This document shows positions 1 through 5,085 of a stretch of 6,848 bases of DNA, piece after piece. The stretch is from Burkholderiales bacterium (GTDB lineage: Bacteria > Pseudomonadota > Gammaproteobacteria > Burkholderiales > Usitatibacteraceae). The translations under genes and the position numbers were made by a program. Location: NCBI GenBank assembly GCA_017880705.1, contig JADGRS010000168.1:1-6848 (forward strand), given 5' to 3'. A model generated the notes under the pieces. The model had not been told where the DNA came from. It saw only the letters and a list, made by a program, of their open reading frames with translations, and did no database searches. Every line of letters begins with the position of its first letter. Position 1 is the first letter of the stretch.

Positions 1-168
1 CTGCCAGCCCGGGGCCAGAATGATAGGGATTAGGGCGATCTTGGTCAGTCCCGCCCCGTATGATCGGCGGTCGAGAGCGTCATTTAGTGTTGCTTCCACT
101 TTCTTGCGTGCCTTTCTGAACGCGGCCGCGACCGATGCATCAATTTCCCCGCTGTACCAGAATTTCAT
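1..168 (-). CDS. small hypothetical protein, C-terminus beyond left edge (immunity-protein-like)
   Basis: Reading right to left, an ATG at 168-166 opens a frame of 56 codons that is still open at the first base, so the gene is cut by the window edge. It begins MKFWYSGEIDASVAAAF, followed by a basic helix-like stretch (residues 15-26, RKARKKVEATLN) and a hydrophobic segment around residues 43-52 (KIALIPIILA). Its start overlaps the stop of the preceding gene as ATGA (168-165), the classic arrangement for translational coupling. This argues that the short frame is real. The opening MKFWYSGE and the later IPIIL remind me of small immunity proteins of polymorphic toxin systems (Imm44-like). That is memory of a family look, not a match I could test. 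No function is assigned. The base composition is lower in GC than the rest of the window, as in its two upstream partners. Confidence 0.6.
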   Translation of the reverse strand, partial: MKFWYSGEIDASVAAAFRKARKKVEATLNDALDRRSYGAGLTKIALIPIILAPGWQ

Positions 169-407
169 GGACTTACAGACTCCCACTCGACACTTACGCC
201 CCACTCGCGAAAGTACGACTCAAGACCTTCCAGGTTCTCGGCCCAATTGTCGATTGCGTTGTTCTCGTTCGGTCCATTCGATCCGTCCCACCACTCGTAA
301 ATGAGAAAGCCACCTGTGTTGACCGAATCGTCGACAACGCGAATACGATGATTGTGGTGCTCGCTGTTCGTGATGATTCCAACGCGTCCAATTTCGATGG
401 TGCTCAC
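165..407 (-). CDS. small acidic hypothetical protein (80 aa)
   Basis: An 80-residue, acidic, tryptophan-rich protein with no signal peptide or membrane segment, so probably cytosolic. Visible landmarks are VGIITNSEHHNHRIRVVDDS (residues 9-28), NTGGFLIYEWW (31-41) and a C-terminal DNW-LEGLESYF-EWG-VEW pattern. The pattern suggests a compact alpha/beta fold with a terminal amphipathic helix. The start is GTG at 407-405. No Shine-Dalgarno sequence is evident, and the frame stays open further upstream into the 77-aa gene, so the start is not certain. The TGA stop overlaps the ATG of the next gene, indicating coupled expression of the two. The codons are plausible, but the GC content is near 50%, well below the neighbouring core genes. 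I do not recognise a named family. The DDS-TGGFLI-W pattern resembles small orphan immunity-type proteins, which is inference only. Confidence 0.6.
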   Translation of the reverse strand: MSTIEIGRVGIITNSEHHNHRIRVVDDSVNTGGFLIYEWWDGSNGPNENNAIDNWAENLEGLESYFREWGVSVEWESVSP

Positions 408-412
408 GAAGG

Positions 413-435
413 GCTGTCTAACGACCGAGTTGAGC
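413..435 (-). repeat. integron-like core site, right-hand half of an attC (candidate)
   Basis: On the minus strand, after the stop of the 77-aa gene, the order is GCTCAAC (435-429), six bases, GTTAGAC (422-416), then AGC. GTTAGAC fits the integron core consensus GTTRRRY. A GCTYAAC box six bases before it matches the L'-R' spacing of attC sites such as those of aadA cassettes. The left-hand half (R'' and L'') could not be found: only weak candidates such as GCACAAC lie upstream, so a full attC is not demonstrated. The first 18 bases (413-430) recur at 688-704. Confidence 0.35.
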
Positions 436-453
436 GAAAGATGGACGGCATGT

Positions 454-687
454 TCACACGTTGTGCCTCGGAAACCAAACTCCGCGAACTACGATTGGGC
501 CAGCGTTTGGCACGACGTGATCTTGGTCCAGTTCCGCCACGTTGATATCTTCGATGATCTCGAGAAGTTCTTCGTCCTCGCGCGGATACCCGAACGACCG
601 CAACAGGCTTGCAGCGTCGTCGCGCGATGACGCGGTTACACCGTAACCAAGGCCCGGACGTGTCCTAAACCAGAATCGCTTCAACAT
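454..687 (-). CDS. conserved small hypothetical protein (77 aa)
   Basis: A 77-residue protein starting at the only in-frame ATG (687-685); an in-frame TAG lies three codons upstream. Residues 1-20 (MLKRFWFRTRPGLGYGVTAS) look like a beta hairpin. Then comes an 'RDDAASLLRSFG' helix, and then IEDINVAELDQDHVVPNAGP followed by VVRGVWFPR. The pattern YW/FWF...GVTA...DA..LL...IEDVDVS.LD..HV.PNMG....RGVWFP is one I associate with a widespread family of small uncharacterised bacterial proteins, so I consider the gene genuine. No function is known to me. There is no membrane segment. The gene sits alone between two copies of a short direct repeat (413-430 and 688-704), and its ATG falls directly after the repeat core. 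That is how integron cassette ORFs are usually placed. No promoter or good ribosome-binding site is visible upstream. Confidence 0.75.
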   Translation of the reverse strand: MLKRFWFRTRPGLGYGVTASSRDDAASLLRSFGYPREDEELLEIIEDINVAELDQDHVVPNAGPIVVRGVWFPRHNV

Positions 688-704
688 GCTGTCTAGCTAC
701 CGGT
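688..704 (-). repeat. second copy of the cassette-boundary repeat
   Basis: On the minus strand this reads ACCGGTAGCTAGACAGC and abuts the ATG at 687. The first copy reads ACTCGGTCGTTAGACAGC. They align with one gap and two substitutions, and share TAGACAGC exactly. The core here is GCTAGAC, one base off GTTRRRY. The two copies are direct repeats 275 bp apart and enclose just one small gene. The site could be a decayed attC or attI end, or a coincidental short repeat. Confidence 0.4.
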
Positions 705-731
705 CATCAAGGACGCCAGGATCCAGCCGGA

Positions 732-762
732 GTGAAAACTGGTGTCAGAGACCAGTTTTCAC
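732..762. repeat. 31-bp near-perfect palindrome (REP-like repeat or terminator)
   Basis: Arms GTGAAAACTGGT (732-743) and ACCAGTTTTCAC (751-762) are exact inverted complements of 12 bp around GTCAGAG. Two more base pairs form inside the centre after one mismatch, so nearly the whole element is symmetric. It contains the TGA stop (761-759) of the YkgJ-type gene on the minus strand and lies at the boundary with the lower-GC block. There is no T-run directly after the stem on either strand, so it is not a textbook Rho-independent terminator. A stem with a GTCAGA/TCTGAC centre resembles repeats I associate with REP/RAYT transposases. That is inference. Confidence 0.7.
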
Positions 763-1292
763 CAGAGCCGCTCGCCGCGAGCGACCTTCTCGGCCATCTC
801 GATCTGGAATTCGGGGGGACCGAAGCCGAGGCGCTCGCCCTTCTCCTCATAGAAGAAGGGGTTCCCCGTGCGAAGGCTCATCTCCTGCATCCACGCGATG
901 AGCTTCGCATCGGGATCGCGTCCCGCGGAGCGCAGCATGTACGCGTCGCGCCCGCGCCATTTCATGGTGATCACCATGACGCCGAGCCGGTCGGGACGGA
1001 ACTCCTCGGGGAAGGGGCTGCCGGGCTGCAGCCATCCGCACAGGAAATCGCGGCACGGATACTTCGGCCGGCGCTCGTAGATCGTGCAGCACTGGTCGCC
1101 GCGGAAGTAGCACGGCGTGCCCGGATACATCTCGTGGCCTTCGATGATTCCGGTGACCCATCCGTCGCAGCAGGCCGTGCATTCCCCGCACTGCCGCGCG
1201 GAGGAAGCGGCAATCGCGATCACGGCACCGCAGCACTTCTTGTATTTCTTGCCGCTGCCGCAGGGGCACGGATCGTTGCGCCCGACAGGCAT
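759..1292 (-). CDS. SEC-C motif / YkgJ-type cysteine-cluster protein
   Basis: A 177-residue cytosolic protein with two metal-binding regions. Residues 4-22 ([19 protein letters not shown]) form a SEC-C zinc ribbon like the SecA C-terminus, with Cys9, 11, 20 and 21. A YkgJ/CxxCxxCC-type cluster follows: [11 protein letters not shown] with Cys35, 38, 41 and 42, then Cys61, Cys68-69, Cys80 and Cys85. All 13 cysteines fall in the first 85 residues. YkgJ-family proteins are thought to bind zinc or an iron-sulfur cluster, but their role is unknown. The C-terminal half (about 95-177) has no motif I recognise. The ATG at 1292-1290 sits directly before the SEC-C motif as expected; the ribosome-binding site is weak. 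The TGA stop lies inside the palindrome at 732-762, so insertion of that element may have set the present C-terminus. The gene is divergent from the MFS gene. Confidence 0.85.
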   Translation of the reverse strand: MPVGRNDPCPCGSGKKYKKCCGAVIAIAASSARQCGECTACCDGWVTGIIEGHEMYPGTPCYFRGDQCCTIYERRPKYPCRDFLCGWLQPGSPFPEEFRPDRLGVMVITMKWRGRDAYMLRSAGRDPDAKLIAWMQEMSLRTGNPFFYEEKGERLGFGPPEFQIEMAEKVARGERLW

Positions 1293-1301
1293 GGGAAGAC
1301 G

Positions 1302-2564
1302 ATGGGGTGTGGGAGCGCTTCAGTATACTCGCGAGATACAAGGGAGCCGCGTTCCTTCCCGCGGAAATCGCGCTTGCTCATCTATCTCGCCGTGCTGTTG
1401 TCGTTGCTCCAGGGCATCAGCTTGCGCGGCGCGAAGATGGTGGTCTCCCTCTCGGCGCTCTCGATGGGCGCGACACCGTTCCAGGTGGGCATCATCGGCG
1501 CGCTCTTCGCGCTATTCCCGCTTTTCCTCGCCGTCACGGCGGGTCGGCTCTCGGACCGCATCGGCGTGAAGCGCCCGATCGCGGGCGGCGCGGCGCTCAT
1601 GGCGCTCGCCCTCCTCGTGCCGCTCGCGGTGCCGGGCCTCGCCGGTCTCATGTTGTGCGCGACGCTGGTCGGGCTCGGCCACATCTTCTTCCACGTCTCG
1701 ATGCACAGCCTGATCGGCGCCTATGGAGAGGGCGAGGCGCGCACGCGCAACTTCGCGACTTTCTCGCTCGGCGCCTCGGTGTCGGCCTTCATCGGGCCGT
1801 CGCTGTCGGGATTCTCCATCGACGGGCTCGGGTACGCGCCGACCCACATGATGCTCGCGGCGATCTCCATCGCGCCCGCGATCCTCATCCTCGCCTATCC
1901 TCGGCTGGTGCCCGCGCATGTGGCGCACCCGCCGGAGCGCACGGCCGCCGACTCGACCTCCCTCTTCGCGAGCCCCGGCCTGCGCCGCACGCTCATCATG
2001 AGCGGAGTCACGCTCACGGGCATCGAGCTCTTCACCTTCTATTTTCCGGTCTACGGCCGCTCGATCGGCCTCACCGCTTCCTCGATCGGAATGGTGATGA
2101 GCAGCTACGCGGTCGCCGCGTTCATCGTGCGCATGGGAATGCATCGCGCCGCGCGGCGCGTGGGCGATATCGGCGTGCTCACGGCCTCGCTCTTCGTCGC
2201 GGGCGTGACGTTCCTCGCGGTTCCCTTCGTGAGGGAGGCGCCGCTCCTTGCGCTGGTGGCGTTCCTGCTGGGCCTCGGCCTGGGCTGCGCGCAGCCGCTC
2301 ACGATCCTCCTCACCTACAACCACGCGCCCCCGGGCCGCTCCGGCGAGGCGCTCGGCATGCGGCTCTCGGTGAACAAGCTCGCGCAGATCCTGGTGCCCG
2401 TGGTGTTCGGCGGGCTCGGCACGGCATTCGGGCTGCTGCTCGTCTTCTGGGCGAACGGCGCTTTCCTGTTGGCCGGGGGTTTCGTATCCCTGGCGGAGCG
2501 GCGTATCGCCGCGCGCCGCGATCTCGCTGCGGCCGTCGCCGAACAGGACGAAGAGGACACGTGA
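1302..2564 (+). CDS. MFS transporter
   Basis: An integral inner-membrane transporter of the major facilitator superfamily, about 420 residues from the ATG at 1302. Hydrophobic segments alternate with short loops throughout, consistent with about 12 helices: for example residues 24-42, 60-80, 96-112, 115-135, 155-172, 182-199, then after a polar central loop (200-228) 230-250, 258-277, 290-310, 314-334, 360-380 and 378-396. The MFS signature between helices 2 and 3 is clear at 80-93 ([14 protein letters not shown]). The substrate cannot be told; drug or small-metabolite efflux is a common role. The start is uncertain. ATG 1302 has a GGGAAG upstream but leaves only 9 bp to the divergent gene and gives an odd polar N-terminus. 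TTG 1374 would begin right at helix 1. The frame is also open far upstream, antisense to the divergent gene, which I regard as spurious. The gene converges on the signal peptidase gene with a 21-bp gap. Confidence 0.88.
   Translation: MGCGSASVYSRDTREPRSFPRKSRLLIYLAVLLSLLQGISLRGAKMVVSLSALSMGATPFQVGIIGALFALFPLFLAVTAGRLSDRIGVKRPIAGGAALMALALLVPLAVPGLAGLMLCATLVGLGHIFFHVSMHSLIGAYGEGEARTRNFATFSLGASVSAFIGPSLSGFSIDGLGYAPTHMMLAAISIAPAILILAYPRLVPAHVAHPPERTAADSTSLFASPGLRRTLIMSGVTLTGIELFTFYFPVYGRSIGLTASSIGMVMSSYAVAAFIVRMGMHRAARRVGDIGVLTASLFVAGVTFLAVPFVREAPLLALVAFLLGLGLGCAQPLTILLTYNHAPPGRSGEALGMRLSVNKLAQILVPVVFGGLGTAFGLLLVFWANGAFLLAGGFVSLAERRIAARRDLAAAVAEQDEEDT
1322..1329. promoter_or_regulatory. possible -10 element, palindromic AGTATACT
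   Basis: AGTATACT is self-complementary, so it offers a TATACT hexamer (one base from TATAAT) on both strands between the start of the YkgJ-type gene and helix 1 of the MFS gene. It is a rare AT-rich spot in GC-rich sequence. A purine-rich AGGGAG follows at 1341-1346. No convincing -35 box lies at the right distance in either direction. If it serves the MFS gene, translation must start downstream of ATG 1302, for instance at TTG 1374. Confidence 0.25.
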
Positions 2565-2585
2565 AGCCGCGCCGACACCCTGCCG

Positions 2586-3254
2586 TCAGCGCAATTCCCG
2601 GCCGATGCGGTCGAAGCGCGGATGCCAGTTGCCCAGGGTGTCCGCGGACACGAGGATCCGGTGAGCGTGCCCGATGAGGAGGCGGCGCGGCACGACGCCG
2701 ATATAGCGCGAGTCGGCGCTGTTGTCCCGGTTGTCCCCCAGCATGAAGTAGCTGTCGGCCGGAACGACGAGCGGTCCCATGCTCCGTTTCGCGCGAACGG
2801 AAGGGAGAAATTGAACCGTGCGGTCCGTGCCGCCGATGCGCTCGGTGGCCTTCAGGGCCTGGATCTCCCCGCCCTGCTCGAGGGGCTCCGGAACGAGAGC
2901 CTGCTCGATGTATTCGGCGGCCTTTCCATTGATGAACAGGACTTCATTGCGCATCTCGACCACGTCTCCCGGCAGCGCGACGATTCTCTTGATGAGCCGG
3001 GTGCCATCCCGGGGCGACGAGAATGTCACGAGGTCGCCCCGTCGAGGATCGGAGATTCGCGCGAGCGCGATGTCCGTGAGCGGGAACTTCAAATCGTACG
3101 CAAGCCGGTTCACCAGGACGACATCGCCCTCCAGCAGCGTGGGGCGCATGGAGCCGGAAGGAATGGGATTCCAGTCCGCGACCGCCGTGCGGAAGACGCC
3201 CAGGCACAACAGGAACACGAGGATGCTGCGGTTCTCCCTCAACCAATTCTTCAT
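2586..3254 (-). CDS. lepB: signal peptidase I (short, single-anchor form)
   Basis: A membrane-anchored serine protease that removes signal peptides from exported preproteins on the periplasmic side; 222 residues from the chosen start. One hydrophobic anchor (about residues 10-26) is followed by the catalytic-serine box IPSGSMRPTL (Ser35) and GDLVTF (73-78). The lysine box TRLIKRIVALPGD holds the general base Lys89, and the family box GDNRDNSADSR is at 173-183. All expected S26 family motifs are present. It is shorter than E. coli LepB (about 324 aa) and has one N-terminal anchor rather than two. ATG 3254 is preferred because GGGGGA precedes it and the protein then starts MKNWLRENR just before the anchor. 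A GTG at 3314 would add 20 unlikely residues. It stands apart from lepA and rnc, its usual neighbours in Proteobacteria, so it may be a second copy. Confidence 0.93.
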   Translation of the reverse strand: MKNWLRENRSILVFLLCLGVFRTAVADWNPIPSGSMRPTLLEGDVVLVNRLAYDLKFPLTDIALARISDPRRGDLVTFSSPRDGTRLIKRIVALPGDVVEMRNEVLFINGKAAEYIEQALVPEPLEQGGEIQALKATERIGGTDRTVQFLPSVRAKRSMGPLVVPADSYFMLGDNRDNSADSRYIGVVPRRLLIGHAHRILVSADTLGNWHPRFDRIGRELR

Positions 3255-3376
3255 GGTTCCCCCATCTACCTTTCTGGGAGACCACGCCGGGCAGCGCAGG
3301 TTCCCCCGATACACCTGCGCAAGCTATCATTGGCATTGCGTGGCAGAACACCGTTCCACATCCAAGAACAACACTC
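3255..3376. promoter_or_regulatory. divergent intergenic region, lepB / catI
   Basis: A 122-bp gap separates two divergently transcribed genes and must hold both promoters if neither is read through. GGTTCCCCC occurs twice (3255-3263 and 3299-3307); on the minus strand the first copy supplies the GGGGGA ribosome-binding site of lepB. TTGGCA at 3330 could be a -35 box for catI, but no good -10 follows. No operator can be named. Confidence 0.35.
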
Positions 3377-4252
3377 ATGACCTCCAAGATCATGCCGCTC
3401 GCGGAAGCGGTCGGCCGCTTCGTGAAGGACGGCCACACGATCGCAATGGAAGGGTTCACGCACCTCATTCCGTTCGCGGCGGGACACGAAGTGATTCGCC
3501 AGGCGCGCAGGGAGCTCACCCTCGTGCGCATGACGCCCGACATCATCTACGACCAGCTCATCGGCATGGGCTGCGCGAAGTCGCTCGTGTTCTCCTGGGG
3601 CGGCAATCCCGGCGTGGGATCGATCCACCGCTTCCGCGACGCAATCGAGAACGGCTGGCCGCGCCCGCTCGCGATCCAGGAGCACAGCCACGCCGACATG
3701 GCGGGCCGCTACCAGGCGGGCGCCTCGGGCCTGCCCTTCTCGGTGCTGCGCGGCTACGTGGGCAGCGACCTTCCCAAGCACAACCCGAACATCCGCTCGA
3801 TCACGTGCCCGTTCACCGGGGAAAGGCTCGCCGCGACGCCGGCGATCAATCCCGACGTCACCGTGATCCACGCGCAGAAGGCGGACCGCGAGGGCAACGT
3901 CCTCATCATCGGCATCGTCGGCGTGCAGAAGGAGGCGGTGCTCGCGGCGAAGGCGGCGATCGTCACCGTCGAGGAGATCGTCGATCGCCTCGAGGCGCCG
4001 ATGAACTCCTGCGTGTTGCCGCACTGGGTGCTCGCGGCGGTGTGCGAGGTTCCCTATGGCGCGCATCCGAGCTATGCGCACGGCTACTACGGCCGCGACA
4101 ACGCGTTCTGCAAGGCGTGGGACCCGATCTCGCGCGACCGCGACACGTTCCTCGCGTGGATGAAGGAGCACGTGCTGGGCACGAAGGACCACGCGGGGTT
4201 TCTCAAGTCGGCCGGCATCACCCCGATCGGCCGGGACGCGATCCATGGCTGA
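3377..4252 (+). CDS. catI: 3-oxoadipate CoA-transferase, subunit A (CatI type)
   Basis: Alpha subunit (291 aa) of a class I CoA-transferase. With its partner it would move CoA from succinyl-CoA to a dicarboxylic acid, typically 3-oxoadipate, in the next-to-last step of the beta-ketoadipate pathway for aromatic compounds. It is soluble and has no signal peptide. The sequence closely follows CatI of Pseudomonas knackmussii as I remember it: AMEGFTHLIPFAA (23-35), VRMTPDIIYDQLIG (50-63), FSWGGNPGVGS (72-82), EHSHAD (102-107), ASGLPFSVLRGYVGSDLP (116-133), CPFTGE (144-149), VTVIHAQKADREGNV (161-175) and SYAHGYYGRDNAF (232-244). It also resembles glutaconate CoA-transferase GctA, so glutaconate or another dicarboxylate remains possible. 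ATG 3377 is the natural start; the ribosome-binding site is weak (AAGAAC). The 3' end overlaps the next gene by 8 bp. Confidence 0.9.
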   Translation: MTSKIMPLAEAVGRFVKDGHTIAMEGFTHLIPFAAGHEVIRQARRELTLVRMTPDIIYDQLIGMGCAKSLVFSWGGNPGVGSIHRFRDAIENGWPRPLAIQEHSHADMAGRYQAGASGLPFSVLRGYVGSDLPKHNPNIRSITCPFTGERLAATPAINPDVTVIHAQKADREGNVLIIGIVGVQKEAVLAAKAAIVTVEEIVDRLEAPMNSCVLPHWVLAAVCEVPYGAHPSYAHGYYGRDNAFCKAWDPISRDRDTFLAWMKEHVLGTKDHAGFLKSAGITPIGRDAIHG

Positions 4253-5033
4253 TGCGAACTACACGTCCACCGAGATCATGACCATCGAGGCGGCGCGCCG
4301 CCTGAAGAACGGCACCGTGTGCTTCGTCGGCATCGGCATGCCTTCCGCCGCGGCGAACCTCGCGCGCCTCACGCACGCGCCGGAAGTCGTCCTCATCTAC
4401 GAGAGCGGCACCATCGGCGCGAAGCCTCGCGTGCTGCCGCTGTCGATCGGCGACGGCGAGCTCGCCGAGTACGCGGACACCGTCGTGTCGGTGCCGGAGA
4501 TCTTCCGCTACTGGCTGCAGGGCGGCCGCGTCGACGTGGGTTTCCTCGGCGCCGCGCAGGTCGACAGGTTCGGCAACATCAACACCACCGTCGTCGGCAA
4601 CGATTACGCGAAGCCGAAGGTGCGGCTGCCCGGCGCGGGCGGCGCGCCCGAGATCGCGTCGAACGCGAAGGAGACGTGGATCATCATCAAGCAGTCGAAG
4701 AGGACCTTCGTGCCGAAGCTCGACTTCCTCACCTCGGTCGGCCATCTCGACGGCGGCGACTCGCGCGCGCGGTCAGGAGCGCGGGGCGCGGGCCCCACCG
4801 CGGTCATCACCGACCTGGGGGTCCTCGCGCCGGACCCCGTCTCGCGAGAGCTCACGCTCGTCGCGATCCATCCCGGCATCACGGTGGAGCAAGCCGTCGC
4901 GTCGACGGGATGGGACCTGAAGGTCGCCGCGACGCTCGCGCGGACGGCGCCACCCACGGCCTCCGAGCTTGAGACCTTGCGCGACCTTCATGCGCGCACC
5001 GCGAAAGCCCACGGCACCCTGGCCATGGAATAA
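4245..5033 (+). CDS. catJ: 3-oxoadipate CoA-transferase, subunit B (CatJ type)
   Basis: Beta subunit (262 aa), which carries the active-site residue. The motif VVLIYESG places the catalytic glutamate at Glu53, the residue that forms the glutamyl-CoA thioester in this family. Its presence argues for a working transferase and against the IpdB-like hydrolase branch. Other landmarks are CFVGIGMPS (26-34), LPLSIGDGEL (64-73), EIFRYWLQGGRVDVGFLGAAQVDRFGN (85-111, seen in pieces), the glycine loop LPGAGGAPE (128-136) and VITDLGVL (187-194). The ATG at 4245 lies inside the end of catI (8-bp overlap), so the subunits are translationally coupled, as expected for a heteromeric enzyme. The true substrate is inferred from similarity. 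No other beta-ketoadipate gene (thiolase, cycloisomerase, regulator) is in the window. A strong terminator follows the stop at once. Confidence 0.9.
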   Translation: MADANYTSTEIMTIEAARRLKNGTVCFVGIGMPSAAANLARLTHAPEVVLIYESGTIGAKPRVLPLSIGDGELAEYADTVVSVPEIFRYWLQGGRVDVGFLGAAQVDRFGNINTTVVGNDYAKPKVRLPGAGGAPEIASNAKETWIIIKQSKRTFVPKLDFLTSVGHLDGGDSRARSGARGAGPTAVITDLGVLAPDPVSRELTLVAIHPGITVEQAVASTGWDLKVAATLARTAPPTASELETLRDLHARTAKAHGTLAME

Positions 5034-5060
5034 AAAAACCCGGGACGAGCCCGGGTTTTT
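5034..5060. terminator. bidirectional Rho-independent terminator
   Basis: Perfect 11-bp arms AAAAACCCGGG (5034-5044) and CCCGGGTTTTT (5050-5060) enclose the loop ACGAG. The GC core is flanked by an A-run on one side and a T-run on the other, so the hairpin works in both directions. It begins at the catJ stop codon and lies 25 bp past the porin stop, closing both converging units. Confidence 0.93.
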
Positions 5061-5085
5061 CGAATTGCGGCTCGGCCGCGCGTTC

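Noticed and set aside
416..560. A complete attC hairpin at the end of the 77-aa gene
   Set aside because: Only the right-hand half fits. The best left-hand candidates (GCACAAC, GCCAAAC) break the RYYYAAC consensus and lack the correct spacing to a partner box.
732..1301. Open plus-strand frame extending the MFS gene upstream to a GTG at 732 (610 residues in total)
   Set aside because: It is antisense to the clearly coding SEC-C/YkgJ-type gene, its residues are low-complexity Arg/Ala/Pro/Gly typical of GC-rich shadows, and its GTG falls in the palindrome.
1512..2324. Long minus-strand frame opposite the MFS gene (270 codons)
   Set aside because: The translation is almost entirely Arg, Glu, His, Asp and Ala, which is the mirror of GC-rich membrane-protein codons. 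It shows no motif.
3255..3307. GGTTCCCCC repeated 44 bp apart in front of lepB, as a regulator site
   Set aside because: Nine bases of simple C-run sequence are easily met by chance, and one copy is explained by the lepB ribosome-binding site.
3266..4246. Long minus-strand frame of 326 codons antisense to catI
   Set aside because: It is rich in Arg, Ala, Val, Asp and His without motifs, and the opposite strand encodes an unmistakable CoA-transferase subunit.
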